From Rathayibacter rathayi (GTDB taxonomy: Bacteria; Actinomycetota; Actinomycetes; Actinomycetales; Microbacteriaceae), in the NCBI RefSeq assembly GCF_004011095.1, contig NZ_CP028129.1:372001-436000 (forward strand): a DNA stretch of 64,000 bases, read 5' to 3'. The translations under genes and the position numbers were made by a program. Numbering within the stretch: position 1 is the first letter of the stretch; every line of letters starts with the position of its first letter. The notes under the pieces are model-generated. The model was not told the origin of the DNA and made no database searches. It saw nothing but the letters and a program-made list of their open reading frames with translations. Positions 9,423 to 21,810 of the stretch are shown here, one piece after another.

Positions 9423-10607
9423 GTGCGGCGGGTGAAATTTTTTGATACGACGCTCCGCGATGGCGAACAAGCTCCGGGAAATGCGATGGATCCGGCGGCG
9501 AAGCTGCAGCTGGCGCTCGCGATCGAGAGCCTTGGCGTCGATCGGATCGAGACCGGGTTTCCCGCGTCCTCGGCGAGCGACTACGAAGCAACGCGGCTCA
9601 TTTCGCGTCATCTGGTGGATGCGACGTTCGCGAGCTTCTGCCGGGCGGTGCCGTCCGACATCACAGTTGCCGTCAGTGCGGGCGGAACTGCTCGCCATCA
9701 GATCCAGATCGCGGCTACTGGCAGCGATATTCACCTCGAGCACAAGCGCCGGATATCGCGCGCGGAGGGGGTCCATGAAGTCATCAGGTGCATCAAACAT
9801 GGACGATCTCTGGGTATCACCGATATCTCGGTCGGAATCGAGGACGCGAGCCGAGGACCGGATTCACTGCTTCGAGAGCTGGCCGAGCGATCGGTCGATG
9901 CCGGCGCTCAGACGCTTGTCGTCGCGGATACCGCCGGCGCTCTCCTGCCCGTGGAGTACGGACAACTGATCGCGAGGTTTCGGTCATGGGTGCCCGAGTC
10001 GGTGATGATTTCCACTCACTGCCATGAGGACTTGGGGCTGTCGACGGCCAATGCGCTTGCAGGAATAATGGCTGGAGCCGACGAGGTCCAGGTGACTCTC
10101 GGAGGCGTAGGGGAGCGTGCTGGCAACACTGCGCTGGAGGAGATCGCTGCTCTACTCGCGTACAAGCAGGACGCGACGGGTTTGTACACCGACCTGAATC
10201 TCGAGGGCATGTACGAGGTGTACACGCTCCTGCGTCATCTCATCTCGCTGGACGAGCCTCGAAACAAGGCCATTTTCGGCACCTATGCGTTCAGCACGGC
10301 GGCCGGGATGCACCAGCAAGGGATGCTGCGGAACCCGGCGACGTATGAATTCGTGCAACCCTCGCAGTTCGGGCGAGAACGGGGGATGTTCATCGGACGG
10401 CACTCGGGGACCAGCGTATTGCGTCATCTCCTCAGCGAACTGCACATAGAGGTCGATGACCACACGCTACAGGATCTCTATCACACGCACATCCTCGATC
10501 GCAAGGGAGACTGCGAAGACCTGTCTGTCGTCAAGGCGAGACTCGCCTCGGAGTTCGGCTCTGCCGCTTCGATCTCCACCTCCACCACTCAGAGCGGAAC
10601 ACAATGA
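9423..10607 (+). CDS. LeuA/homocitrate-synthase-like acyltransferase (short form)
   Basis: This is a DRE-TIM metallolyase-family synthase (394 aa from GTG 9423). [14 protein letters not shown] is the signature start, [17 protein letters not shown] gives the metal-binding HxH, and [18 protein letters not shown] is the second signature. GTG 9423 is preferred because GGGAGG at 9409-9414 is eight bases upstream; GTG 9417 is too close. The protein has only a short tail after the lid region and lacks the full C-terminal leucine-feedback domain of housekeeping LeuA. It should condense acetyl-CoA with a 2-oxo acid to an alkylmalate for the LeuC/LeuD pair in this cluster. Isopropylmalate, homocitrate or citramalate-type activity cannot be told apart by eye. 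The stop overlaps the next start by four bases. Confidence 0.85.
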   Translation: MRRVKFFDTTLRDGEQAPGNAMDPAAKLQLALAIESLGVDRIETGFPASSASDYEATRLISRHLVDATFASFCRAVPSDITVAVSAGGTARHQIQIAATGSDIHLEHKRRISRAEGVHEVIRCIKHGRSLGITDISVGIEDASRGPDSLLRELAERSVDAGAQTLVVADTAGALLPVEYGQLIARFRSWVPESVMISTHCHEDLGLSTANALAGIMAGADEVQVTLGGVGERAGNTALEEIAALLAYKQDATGLYTDLNLEGMYEVYTLLRHLISLDEPRNKAIFGTYAFSTAAGMHQQGMLRNPATYEFVQPSQFGRERGMFIGRHSGTSVLRHLLSELHIEVDDHTLQDLYHTHILDRKGDCEDLSVVKARLASEFGSAASISTSTTQSGTQ

Positions 10608-11620
10608 CACCCATTTTTACTTTTACCAGTGAGCAACGTGAAGGCTTCCAGGAGCTGTTCGCGACGATACGTACGAGTCCGTATGAGGACCACCGCAGCT
10701 TCATGAACGAGGTGGAGCGCTTGATCGAGCGCGGGCTGGTTCCGGGTTACTTCGACGAACTGTGCGACGGTATTCGGCGGGACCGGGCGACTGGTGGCGA
10801 TCAGGCGCATGTGATCCGCGGCTGCCCGCTCGACGCGAGCCTTCCCGAACTCGATTCGAAAGATCCGGTCGCGGATAAGGTCGCAAAGAAGTCGACCTTC
10901 GTAGCAGAAGCGTTTATGGCTCTGTTCGGGATTCTCGTACAGACTCCGCTGCTCTCCTACGGGTCGCGGTTCAATGGGGCGTTCTTCGTCGATGTCGTAG
11001 CGATCGAGAAGTACAGCGGGATGCAGACGGGCTTCAGTGACAGTGAACTCGTCTATCACAACGAGCGTACAGCGCATCCGGTCCGCGCCGACTTCATCAC
11101 GCTGCTCGGGATGCGCTCGCCAGAGGGTGATTTCATCTACACAGGATTCATCGATGGGCGAGATCTTCTGGCGAATCTCTCCACCGACATGCAGGCGACT
11201 CTGAGGGAGCCGCTCTTCATCACTCCGTACGACGTCTTCTCCCGCGACAACAATGGTGCCCTCAGCACCTCCGAGGAGCACTCGATCCTCGAGAACGAGC
11301 ACAGTTTTCGTTACTTGGATACCAGTACGACGACTGTTCCCGGCGCTCCGGAACGAGCCAAGGACGCCCTGCTCGCGTTAAAGAATGCGATGGTGCACGC
11401 GCCCAAGACTCGTCACCGTATCGAGACCGGCGATCTGTTCACCTTCGCGAACCAAGACGGACTGCACTGCCGGGACAAGATGGAGATCCACGACGCCGAG
11501 CGAGCCCGTCAGCGCTGGTTGCTCAAGACCTATGCGTTTCGGGATCAGGCAGCGGCTGACCGTCACGCATCCCGATGGATTGATGGGACTCCGGGGCGTG
11601 TCGGCGACGGCACGTCGTAG
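10604..11620 (+). CDS. Fe(II)/2-oxoglutarate-dependent oxygenase, clavaminate-synthase-like
   Basis: This 338-aa protein resembles the TauD / clavaminate synthase-like oxygenases that hydroxylate or desaturate free or tethered amino acids. The likely metal triad is His and Glu in LVYHNERTAHPVRADF (HxE, near residue 152) and the distal His in GDLFTFANQDGLHCRDKMEI (near residue 288). The later Arg-containing RQRWLLKTYAF would bind 2-oxoglutarate. HxE in place of HxD is common in the clavaminate-synthase group. It starts in an ATGA overlap with the LeuA-like gene and so is in the same operon as the aminotransferase. It is the best candidate for oxidative tailoring of the cluster product. The family call is fairly strong; the substrate is unknown. 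Confidence 0.72.
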   Translation: MTPIFTFTSEQREGFQELFATIRTSPYEDHRSFMNEVERLIERGLVPGYFDELCDGIRRDRATGGDQAHVIRGCPLDASLPELDSKDPVADKVAKKSTFVAEAFMALFGILVQTPLLSYGSRFNGAFFVDVVAIEKYSGMQTGFSDSELVYHNERTAHPVRADFITLLGMRSPEGDFIYTGFIDGRDLLANLSTDMQATLREPLFITPYDVFSRDNNGALSTSEEHSILENEHSFRYLDTSTTTVPGAPERAKDALLALKNAMVHAPKTRHRIETGDLFTFANQDGLHCRDKMEIHDAERARQRWLLKTYAFRDQAAADRHASRWIDGTPGRVGDGTS

Positions 11621-11687
11621 CGGTAGAGGAGCGAAAGAGAAGTTCTCCCCTAGTTTCACAGCATGATTCAGACGAGAAGGCATCCAG

Positions 11688-12068
11688 ATGCACAACACTT
11701 CAGAACAATCGTTTCCCGTCCTTTTCCGTACTCTCGCGGACGGTGGCTTCGGCGAGTCCGCCCTGACCTTTGAACCGCTGACGTCCGACGGGCGGTCGGG
11801 CGTCGAGATCCACCATTTGTACACCGCAGCGGAGACCGGGGGAAGCGCGGCGGCGGTGGCACGGTACCTGCCGGGCGCCACGGCGAAGACCCACAGGCAT
11901 TCCGGCCACGAGTTGATCTACGTGGTGAGTGGCGAACTGGAGACGGAAGCAGGCAGATACCCGGCGGGAAGTCTCCTCAGTCTGTCTCCGGGCAGCGTGC
12001 ACACACCTCGTAGCCCGCTCGGCTGCCTCGCTCTCGTGGTCTGGGAGAAGCCGGTCCAGCCGCTCTAG
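11688..12068 (+). CDS. Cupin domain protein
   Basis: This is a single-domain cupin (126 aa). The metal motif 1 is visible as GATAKTHRHSGHELIYVVSGELETEAGRY-type spacing (GATAKTHRHSGHELIYVVSG), and motif 2 as SLSPGSVHTPRSPLG. The two His of THRHSGHE plus the Glu and the later His would bind the metal. An AGAAGG-like ribosome site precedes the ATG. It resembles the ChrR-type cupins, but no anti-sigma part is present, so it may be an enzyme or a small-molecule binder in the cluster. It follows the oxygenase by about 67 bases and precedes the exporter. Confidence 0.72.
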   Translation: MHNTSEQSFPVLFRTLADGGFGESALTFEPLTSDGRSGVEIHHLYTAAETGGSAAAVARYLPGATAKTHRHSGHELIYVVSGELETEAGRYPAGSLLSLSPGSVHTPRSPLGCLALVVWEKPVQPL

Positions 12069-12107
12069 CGCCCGTTCACCCTCCGACTGCACACGATAGG
12101 ACCGACT

Positions 12108-13373
12108 TTGCCCAGCTTCTCTGCATCTCGCACCACGGATCCCGTCAAGCCTTTAGGCTCGCGACATCGGTGGGTCGTTCTGGGCGTCGGGGTGGCGGCT
12201 CAGGCGAGCTTCGCCGCGGCCTTCGCCGGAATCCCGGTGACCGGTACGCTCTTGCGCACCGCCTACCACCTCACGACGGGCGAACTCGGCGTCGTACTTG
12301 CGGCCATTCTGCTCGGAGTGGCTGCGTCCGAGATCGTCTGGGGCCTGTTTACCGACATGTTCGGGGACCGTCGGGTCCTTCTCATCGGACTGATTTCGAC
12401 TGGTCTGGTCTTCGTCGTGATGGCCGTCTTCGTCGTGCCGTCGGAGGCAAGGGTTCCCTCCGTCTGGCTCCTGGCCGGGGGTCTGCTGCTCGTCGGGCTG
12501 TTGGGCGGAAGCGTCAACTCCTCCTCCGGGAGGGCGGTGATGCTCTGGTTCACCGATGGCCAGCGAGGATTCGCGATGAGTGTGCGGCAGACAGCGATCC
12601 CGGCCGGCGGTGCGATCGGTGCGGCGCTGCTTCCGTGGCTGGCGGCGTTCTCGGGGTTTCGGGCTGTCTTCCTGGTCCTCGCCGGATTCTGCCTTGCCAC
12701 GGCCCTCGCCACCGCTCGTTGGCTCCGAGAGCCGCGGGAGGAACCGAACCCGGTCGGACCGATTGCCGCTGGCGACCCGGCGCAGGGCCGTTCTCCACTG
12801 GTGCGGTGGGACTGCTGGAGAATCGCGTTGGCCAGCGCCCTTCTCACCATGCCGCAGATCGCGATCCTCGGCTTTGCCGGAATCTATCTCCACGATGTCA
12901 AGCACGCCGACTTGATTGTCATCAGCGCGACCATTCTGACGGTGCAGGTCGGCGGGGCAGTGCTCCGAGTCTGGTCCGGCAGATACACGGACCGGAAGGG
13001 AAACCGGCGTCGATTCGTCACAGTCATCGGACTACTAACGGGCGGCTCGCTGCTCGCCGCGGTGAGCCTCCTGTGGGCGCCGACGGTGGTCGTGGCGCTC
13101 GCGCTCGTCGTTGCGGGAATTCTTGCGAATTCATGGCATGGAGTCGCCTATACCGAGATGGCGGTCATGGCGGGGACCAGTCGCGCAGGGGCGGCCCTGG
13201 GCTTGGAGAACACGACGGCTTTCACGGGCGCCTTCGTGACACCACTGCTGGTTCCCCTGCTACTGGCGATCGGGTCGTGGCCGTTGGCGTGGGCGGTCAT
13301 CGCGATCGCACCGCTCGTCGCAGCACCGCTCGTCCCCCGGACGATCTCAGCGGTGACAACGCGACACGACTAG
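12108..13373 (+). CDS. MFS transporter
   Basis: This 421-aa protein has about twelve hydrophobic segments and the MFS loop signature GLFTDMFGDRRVLLIGL between segments 2 and 3, with a second-half counterpart RVWSGRYTDRKGNRRRFV. It would be a proton-driven exporter or importer in the cytoplasmic membrane. The start is TTG at 12108, with only a weak upstream purine stretch; an internal start is possible because the first ~15 residues are not hydrophobic. As the last gene of the plus-strand operon it is a likely exporter for the cluster product (inference). The following 186 bases up to the next gene contain nothing clear. Confidence 0.8.
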   Translation: MPSFSASRTTDPVKPLGSRHRWVVLGVGVAAQASFAAAFAGIPVTGTLLRTAYHLTTGELGVVLAAILLGVAASEIVWGLFTDMFGDRRVLLIGLISTGLVFVVMAVFVVPSEARVPSVWLLAGGLLLVGLLGGSVNSSSGRAVMLWFTDGQRGFAMSVRQTAIPAGGAIGAALLPWLAAFSGFRAVFLVLAGFCLATALATARWLREPREEPNPVGPIAAGDPAQGRSPLVRWDCWRIALASALLTMPQIAILGFAGIYLHDVKHADLIVISATILTVQVGGAVLRVWSGRYTDRKGNRRRFVTVIGLLTGGSLLAAVSLLWAPTVVVALALVVAGILANSWHGVAYTEMAVMAGTSRAGAALGLENTTAFTGAFVTPLLVPLLLAIGSWPLAWAVIAIAPLVAAPLVPRTISAVTTRHD

Positions 13374-13559
13374 CGCGATCGGGGACCTGCACCACGGGCG
13401 ACGGCGGTTCCGCAGATCTGGCCACACCGGGCAACGGTTTCGTATGGCCGGGAGTGACTCGCGAGCGTCCGCAGGCCGCGCGCGGTGCCCGATGACGAAC
13501 TGCTCACCCCGCCGACGTCAGGTCGTCGCCGGTCGACCGCGGCGCGGTGGGAGCCGCAC

Positions 13560-13763
13560 TCAGGAAGCGTGCAGCAGCTCCGCCTCCTGCGCAAGGCGAT
13601 ACGTAACGAAGGAGCGGCTGTAGTTGCGCCGCTTGCCCCCGGTGGTTTCGGCGATGACGACCTGGGCATAGACGCCGACGACGTGCCAGCGGTCGTAATC
13701 ACCGATCGCGCCCGTGCCGAAGCCGGCTCCGAGTTCCACGGGGGCGGGGGTATAGCTCTTCAT
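13560..13763 (-). CDS. Small hypothetical protein, 67 aa
   Basis: This is a 67-aa frame with an AAGGAG ribosome site six bases before the ATG at 13763 and strongly GC-ending codons, so it is probably real. The sequence (MKSYTPAPVELGAGFGTGAI, then DYDRWHVVGVYAQVV) has no membrane segment and no family I recognise. It lies between the accessory cluster and the liv operon and may belong to the original locus, because its codon use is like the core genes. Confidence 0.6.
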   Translation of the reverse strand: MKSYTPAPVELGAGFGTGAIGDYDRWHVVGVYAQVVIAETTGGKRRNYSRSFVTYRLAQEAELLHAS

Positions 13764-14121
13764 GGTCGGCTCCTTCGAGTCGGACAAGACGGCGCTCGTA
13801 GCACCGCGGGGAGGAGTTCGGCGGCCGATCCCGGCCCCGAGCGGTAGGAGATCAGGATGGGGCGTTTCCTCGGGGCGGCCCCGTGTCCCTCAAACTACGG
13901 CAGGAGGAGCGATAATCTGGCCCTCTACTGGGGGGTTCGCCTGCGGAGAGACTCTCGCTGTCCTCTCTCGTCCCGCGGACCGACGAGCGATGGCGGCCGG
14001 CCCCTCGATGCCTGACGCCCCCCGCGGGCATTGTCAGGATCTTCCGGAGGCACTTCCCGGCCCCAGAAACTCCCTCGCTCCGCCTCCCTCAGGCGTCGGC
14101 TCCTTTCCCGCTCCCGCCTCG
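13764..14121. other. Gap with no convincing gene
   Basis: About 360 bases lie upstream of the 67-aa gene and before the liv terminator. No gene with a good start or family feature is seen; the promoter of the small gene is probably here. Confidence 0.35.
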
Positions 14122-14171
14122 GACGCTGCGAAGGGCCCGCCGCCCGGAGACGACGGGCCCTTCGCAGCGTC
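14122..14171. terminator. Strong hairpin at the end of the liv operon
   Basis: GACGCTGCGAAGGGCCCG and CGGGCCCTTCGCAGCGTC are perfect 18-base arms around a 14-base loop. The hairpin lies four bases beyond the livF stop and would end transcription of the minus-strand livHMGF operon, and possibly also transcripts from the left. Confidence 0.85.
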
Positions 14172-14174
14172 GGG

Positions 14175-14951
14175 TCAGCCGCCGACGGTCGGAGTGCTCG
14201 TGGTCACCTCGTTGGTCGTCGCGAGCGTGCCCAAGTAGAGCTCGATCACCTTGGGGTCGTTCATCAGCTCCCGGCCCGCACCCTCGTACGCGTCGCGGCC
14301 CTGGTCGAGGACGTAGCCGCGGTCGCAAATCTGAAGTGCCCGCCGGGCGTTCTGCTCGACGATCATGATCGAGACGCCGGCGCGGTTGATCCGCTGCACG
14401 TTGACGAAGGTCTCGTCCTGGCGCATCGGCGACAGACCCGCGCTCGGCTCGTCGAGCAGCAGCATTGAGGGCTCCATCATCAATGCACGAGACATCGCCA
14501 CCATCTGGCGCTCACCGCCCGAGAGCGATCCCGAGCGCTGCTTGAGCCGCTTACTGAGCTCGGGAAAGAGCTCGGTGACGAATTCGAGCCGCTCCTTGTA
14601 CATCTTCGGCTTCTGGTACATGCCCATTTCGAGGTTCTCCTCGATGGTGAGCGACGGGAAGACGTTGTTGTTCTGCGGCACGAACCCGACGCCCTTGGAC
14701 ACCAGCTTGTCCGCCTTCTGCCCGGTGATGTCCTCGCCGTTGAGCAGGACGGTGCCCTGGCGGATGTTCACGAGGCCGAACATCGCCTTCAGAAGTGTCG
14801 ACTTCCCAGCGCCGTTGGGGCCGATGATGCCGACAAGCTCTCCGCGCTTCACGTAAACGTTCGAGCCGTTCAGAATGTTCACTCCCGGGACGTAGCCCGC
14901 ATGCAGATCGTGCGTCTCGAGAGTGTTCGGAGTCGTCGTGTCGGCGGTCAT
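14175..14951 (-). CDS. livF: Branched-chain amino-acid ABC transporter ATPase LivF
   Basis: This is a 258-aa ABC ATPase of the LivF type. Walker A is GIIGPNGAGKSTLLKAMFGL, the ABC signature SGSLSGGERQMVAMSRAL, Walker B SMLLLDEPSAGLSP, and the switch His is replaced by the MIVEQNARRAL stretch typical of LivF. It pairs with LivG under the LivH/LivM channel in the cytoplasmic membrane. The ATG overlaps the livG stop by four bases. It ends with a short Thr/Val tail and an 18-bp terminator hairpin follows. Confidence 0.92.
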   Translation of the reverse strand: MTADTTTPNTLETHDLHAGYVPGVNILNGSNVYVKRGELVGIIGPNGAGKSTLLKAMFGLVNIRQGTVLLNGEDITGQKADKLVSKGVGFVPQNNNVFPSLTIEENLEMGMYQKPKMYKERLEFVTELFPELSKRLKQRSGSLSGGERQMVAMSRALMMEPSMLLLDEPSAGLSPMRQDETFVNVQRINRAGVSIMIVEQNARRALQICDRGYVLDQGRDAYEGAGRELMNDPKVIELYLGTLATTNEVTTSTPTVGG

Positions 14952-15979
14952 TTCTCGTCCTTCTCGAATTCGATAGCGGGAGAGTCCGTCGTCGGGGCGA
15001 CGCTCGTCGGTGCGGATGTCGGGGCGCCGGTCGGAGTGTCGGGGCCCGGAGTCGGAATACCGGCCTGCTCCGCTCGCCGCTCCACGTCCTCGCGGACGAG
15101 GTCGGAGTCCATCTCCTCAGCGACCTCGAGCTGGCCCTCGATCGTGCCAAGGTCGGTGTCGTGGTGAGCGCCCAGGTAGGCGTCGATCACGGCCGGGTCG
15201 TTCATCACCGTGGAGGGCGGACCCTCAGCGACGACCTTGCCCTCGGCCATCACGATCACCCAGTCGGCGATGGTGTTGACCATGTGCATGTCGTGCTCGA
15301 CGAAAAGCACGGTCATGCCTTCGTCCTTCAGGTTCACGATGTGGCCCAGGAGCGACTGGGTCAGCGCCGGGTTCACACCCGCCATCGGCTCGTCCAGCAT
15401 GACCAGCTCGGGCTCCGACATCAGCGCGCGCGCCATCTCGAGGAGCTTCTTCTGACCGCCCGACAGGCTCGAGGCATAATCGTCCCGCTTCGTGTCGAGC
15501 TTGAACTTCTCCAGCAGGCGGATCGCGCGCTGCTCGATCGTGTCCTCCTCCTTCGACCACAGTGGGCGGATGAGCGAGGTGAAGATGTTCTCGCCCTTTT
15601 GCCCCTTCGCGCCGAGCAGCATGTTCTCGAGTACCGTCATGCCGCCGAGCGCCTTGGTGAGCTGGAAAGTGCGTACCATGCCCATCCGCGACACCCGGTA
15701 GGCCGGGACGTTGGCGAGGTTCTTCCCCTTGAAGTTCCACTTCCCGGTGTTGGGTTTGTCGAAGCCCGTCAGCAGATTGAAGAACGTGGTCTTACCGGCC
15801 CCGTTCGGGCCGATCAGGGCGGTGATGGATCCGCGAGGGATCTCGAGGTGGGCGACGTCGACCGCCGTCAGACCGCCGAAGCGGCGGCTGACGTTGTCGG
15901 CGACGACGATGGGGTCCTTCTTTCTCACCCCGGGGACGATTGTTTCCTCGGTGATGTCCGAGACCGGCGTCTTAGGCAA
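14948..15979 (-). CDS. livG: Branched-chain amino-acid ABC transporter ATPase LivG
   Basis: This is the second ATPase of the importer (343 aa). Walker A is ALIGPNGAGKTTFFNLLTGF, the signature SSLSGGQKKLLEMARALM, Walker B LVMLDEPMAGVNPAL, and the switch is VLFVEHDMHMV. It is about 80 residues longer than a typical LivG of 250-260 aa. The extra C-terminus is low-complexity Pro/Thr/Ala-rich (PGPDTPTGAPTSAPTSVAPT) and ends with an acidic-basic tail; it is probably disordered. It overlaps livM by eight bases at its start and livF by four at its end. Confidence 0.9.
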   Translation of the reverse strand: MPKTPVSDITEETIVPGVRKKDPIVVADNVSRRFGGLTAVDVAHLEIPRGSITALIGPNGAGKTTFFNLLTGFDKPNTGKWNFKGKNLANVPAYRVSRMGMVRTFQLTKALGGMTVLENMLLGAKGQKGENIFTSLIRPLWSKEEDTIEQRAIRLLEKFKLDTKRDDYASSLSGGQKKLLEMARALMSEPELVMLDEPMAGVNPALTQSLLGHIVNLKDEGMTVLFVEHDMHMVNTIADWVIVMAEGKVVAEGPPSTVMNDPAVIDAYLGAHHDTDLGTIEGQLEVAEEMDSDLVREDVERRAEQAGIPTPGPDTPTGAPTSAPTSVAPTTDSPAIEFEKDEK

Positions 15980-16958
15980 AGTGCAGATCCTTCTTCTTGC
16001 CGAAGATCCCCTGGGGTCTGAAGATCACCAGGAGCATGAGGGCTACCCCCACCACGATGAACCGGATGGGTCCGGTTTGCACGGTGGTGAGGCGGATGAG
16101 GTCGTTATTGAGGACCCCGGTGTCGATCCCGAGCGTGAGCAGTCCGTCGGTCAGACCGAGGACGACCCAGAAGATGATCGAGCCGACGACGGGTCCGAAG
16201 ACCGTCGCGGCACCGCCCAGCAGCATGATCGTGTAGAGGAAGAATGTGAGCTGGGTGCCGTAGTTGTCGGGCTGCAGAGAGCGGGGGAGGATGAACAGCG
16301 CTCCCGCGAGGCCTCCCAGCACGCCTCCCAGAATGAGCGCCTGGATCTTGTACGAGAAGACGTTCTTGCCGAGCGAGCGCACGGCGTCCTCGTCCTCGCG
16401 GATGCCTTTGATGACGCGGCCCCACGGGCTGCGCATGAGGAGGAAGACCAGGAGGCAGGCCAAGAGCACGAGGCCCCAGCCGACGATCCGCACCCACCAC
16501 TGGTCCTGGCTGTAGGTGAGGACGCCGATTCCCCAGCGGCCCTCCGGCAGCGGATTGAGGTCGTTAAACGCCTTCGCCGCGCCGTTGATGCCCTCGGAGC
16601 CGCCGGTGATCGCCGAGAACTCGGGTGTCTTGACCGAGAGCCGGATGATCTCTGCCGCCGCGATCGTCACGATCGAGAGGTAGTCGGCTCGCAGCCGGAG
16701 CGTCGGGACTCCGAGGATGAGGGCGAAGACGGTGGCCGCAATGATCGTCGCGAGGAAGGAGCCCCAGACGGGCCATTCGAACTTGACTGAGGTGATGGCG
16801 AAGGCGTAGCCGCCCACCGCCATGAAGCCGGCCTGTCCGAAGTTGAGCAGCCCCGTGAATCCGAAGTGGATGACCAGGCCGATGGTCGCCAACGCATATG
16901 CGGCGACGGTGGGATCGACGATCTGCCCGATCGCCAGCCAGATGAAGTTGAGGTTCAT
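15972..16958 (-). CDS. livM: Branched-chain amino-acid ABC transporter permease LivM
   Basis: This is a 328-aa permease with about nine hydrophobic segments. Family stretches include GLLNFGQAGFMAVGGYAFA, TLRLRADYLSIVTIAAAEII and MRSPWGRVIKGIREDEDAVR, the last being the coupling loop to the ATPases. It forms the translocation path with LivH. It lies six bases after the livH stop and overlaps livG. Confidence 0.92.
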   Translation of the reverse strand: MNLNFIWLAIGQIVDPTVAAYALATIGLVIHFGFTGLLNFGQAGFMAVGGYAFAITSVKFEWPVWGSFLATIIAATVFALILGVPTLRLRADYLSIVTIAAAEIIRLSVKTPEFSAITGGSEGINGAAKAFNDLNPLPEGRWGIGVLTYSQDQWWVRIVGWGLVLLACLLVFLLMRSPWGRVIKGIREDEDAVRSLGKNVFSYKIQALILGGVLGGLAGALFILPRSLQPDNYGTQLTFFLYTIMLLGGAATVFGPVVGSIIFWVVLGLTDGLLTLGIDTGVLNNDLIRLTTVQTGPIRFIVVGVALMLLVIFRPQGIFGKKKDLHFA

Positions 16959-16964
16959 GGTGTC

Positions 16965-20269
<3,305 letters not shown>

Positions 20270-20280
20270 GGGGTTCTGGC

Positions 20281-20389
20281 GGGGGAGCGGCGGCGGGTCG
20301 GGATCGCGGCCCCTCTGCCCGACGGGCCTTCGGCCTGTACGCCCGCCACACCGGAGGGGCCGCGATCCCGACCCGCCGCCTCCCCCTCC
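20281..20389. terminator. Large inverted repeat between guaB and guaB3
   Basis: Arms at about 20281-20315 and 20354-20389 share a perfect 26-base core, running from GCGGCGGGTCGGGATCGCGG into CCCCTC and back. A 38-base loop holds a small nested hairpin (ACGGGCCTTCGGCCTGT). It starts about 12 bases after the guaB stop. It is longer than a usual terminator and could also be a repetitive palindromic element. Confidence 0.65.
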
Positions 20390-20688
20390 GGGAGACGAGC
20401 ACCGGTTCTCGGCTGAGGAGCGGGGGACGCAGCGTGAGCGGCGCGAGGCGCCGCCGCGACTGCGGTGGGAGGGCTTCCGCAGTCCCGGACGCGAGGAGTC
20501 GCCGACGCCCGCAACGACGGGCGCCGGTGAGCGACGGAGCAGGGCGGGAGCGGTGACCGGCGATCCGCGTTCCAGCGGATCGTCGCGGCGCGGACGTGGG
20601 GCGCTCTGTGGATCGTGGGCATCCGTGTGGGCCGACCGCGGGCGAGCGACGAGCGGAGCGAGGAGCGAGCCACAGTAAACTCGGCGTC
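20390..20688. other. Gap before guaB3 with no gene
   Basis: About 300 GC-rich bases follow the palindrome. Open frames are long on both strands only because of high GC. The guaB3 promoter is expected in the part near 20600-20680. Nothing else can be supported. Confidence 0.35.
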
Positions 20689-21807
20689 ATGGAGATCGAG
20701 ATCGGGCGCGCCAAGCGTGCCCGCCGCGCGTATGCCTTCGACGACATCGCCGTCGTTCCGAGCCGCCGGACGCGCGACCCCGAGGTCGTGTCGGTGAAGT
20801 GGTCGATCGACGCGTACCAGTTCGCAACGCCGATCCTCGCGGCGCCGATGGACTCGGTGGTCTCGCCGGCGACGGCGATCCGGCTCGGGCACTTGGGCGC
20901 GCTCGGCGTCCTCGACCTTGAGGGCCTATGGACGCGCTACGAGGACCCGGAACCGCTGCTCGCGGAGATCCGGCAGTTACCCGCCGAGTCGGCGACGCAG
21001 CGGATGCAGGAAATTTACTCCGCACCGATCCGCCCCGAGTTGGTCACCGCACGCCTGGCCGAGATTCGGGCGGCGGGTGTCATCGTCGCCGGAGCGCTGT
21101 CACCGCAGCGGACCGCGGAGCTGTACCAGAGCGTCGTCGACGCCGGTGTCGACGTGTTCGTCATCCGTGGCACGACCGTCTCGGCCGAGCACGTCTCCCG
21201 CAACACCGAGCCGTTGAACCTCAAGAAGTTCATCTACGAGCTGGACGTGCCCGTCATCGTCGGTGGCGCCTCCACCTACACCGCGGCCCTGCACCTGATG
21301 CGTACCGGGGCGGCGGGCGTCCTGGTCGGTTTCGGGGGCGGCGCCGCCTCCACCACCCGCACCATGCTCGGCATTCAGGCCCCGATGGCGACCGCGGTCG
21401 CCGACGTCGCCGGCGCTCGCCGCGACTATCTCGACGAGTCGGGCGGGCGCTACGTGCATGTCATCGCGGATGGCGGCCTCGGCACCTCCGGCGACATCGT
21501 GAAGGCCGTCGCCGTCGGCGCGGACGCCGTCATGCTCGGCTCCGCACTCGCTCGCGCGACCGATGCTCCCGGCGGGGGTTGGCACTGGGGAGCAGAGGCG
21601 CACCACCCCCAGCTTCCGCGCGGCCGCCGCGTCGAGGTCGGCACGGTCGGCACCCTCGAGCAGGTCCTCTACGGCCCCGCCACCGGCGCCGACGGCACCG
21701 CGAACCTGATCGGTGCCCTCCGCCGCTCGATGGCAACCACCGGATACTCCGACCTGAAGGAGTTCCAGCGCGTCGAGGTCGTCGTAGCCCCCTACCAGCC
21801 GAGCTGA
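20689..21807 (+). CDS. guaB3: GuaB3 family IMP dehydrogenase-like protein
   Basis: This 372-aa protein is the actinobacterial GuaB3 type: an IMPDH/GMPR-like TIM barrel without CBS domains. It begins MEIEIGRAKRARRAYAFDDI and continues VVPSRRTRDPEVVSV. It also has ILAAPMDSVVSPATAI and VIADGGLGTSGDIVKAVAVG. The region equivalent to the IMPDH catalytic loop (LVGFGGGAASTTRTMLGI) has no cysteine, unlike guaB. ATG 20689 was chosen because the family starts exactly with this sequence; the 31 upstream codons are unlike it. The biochemical role of GuaB3 was long uncertain in the family. Confidence 0.9.
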   Translation: MEIEIGRAKRARRAYAFDDIAVVPSRRTRDPEVVSVKWSIDAYQFATPILAAPMDSVVSPATAIRLGHLGALGVLDLEGLWTRYEDPEPLLAEIRQLPAESATQRMQEIYSAPIRPELVTARLAEIRAAGVIVAGALSPQRTAELYQSVVDAGVDVFVIRGTTVSAEHVSRNTEPLNLKKFIYELDVPVIVGGASTYTAALHLMRTGAAGVLVGFGGGAASTTRTMLGIQAPMATAVADVAGARRDYLDESGGRYVHVIADGGLGTSGDIVKAVAVGADAVMLGSALARATDAPGGGWHWGAEAHHPQLPRGRRVEVGTVGTLEQVLYGPATGADGTANLIGALRRSMATTGYSDLKEFQRVEVVVAPYQPS

Positions 21808-21810
21808 CGC

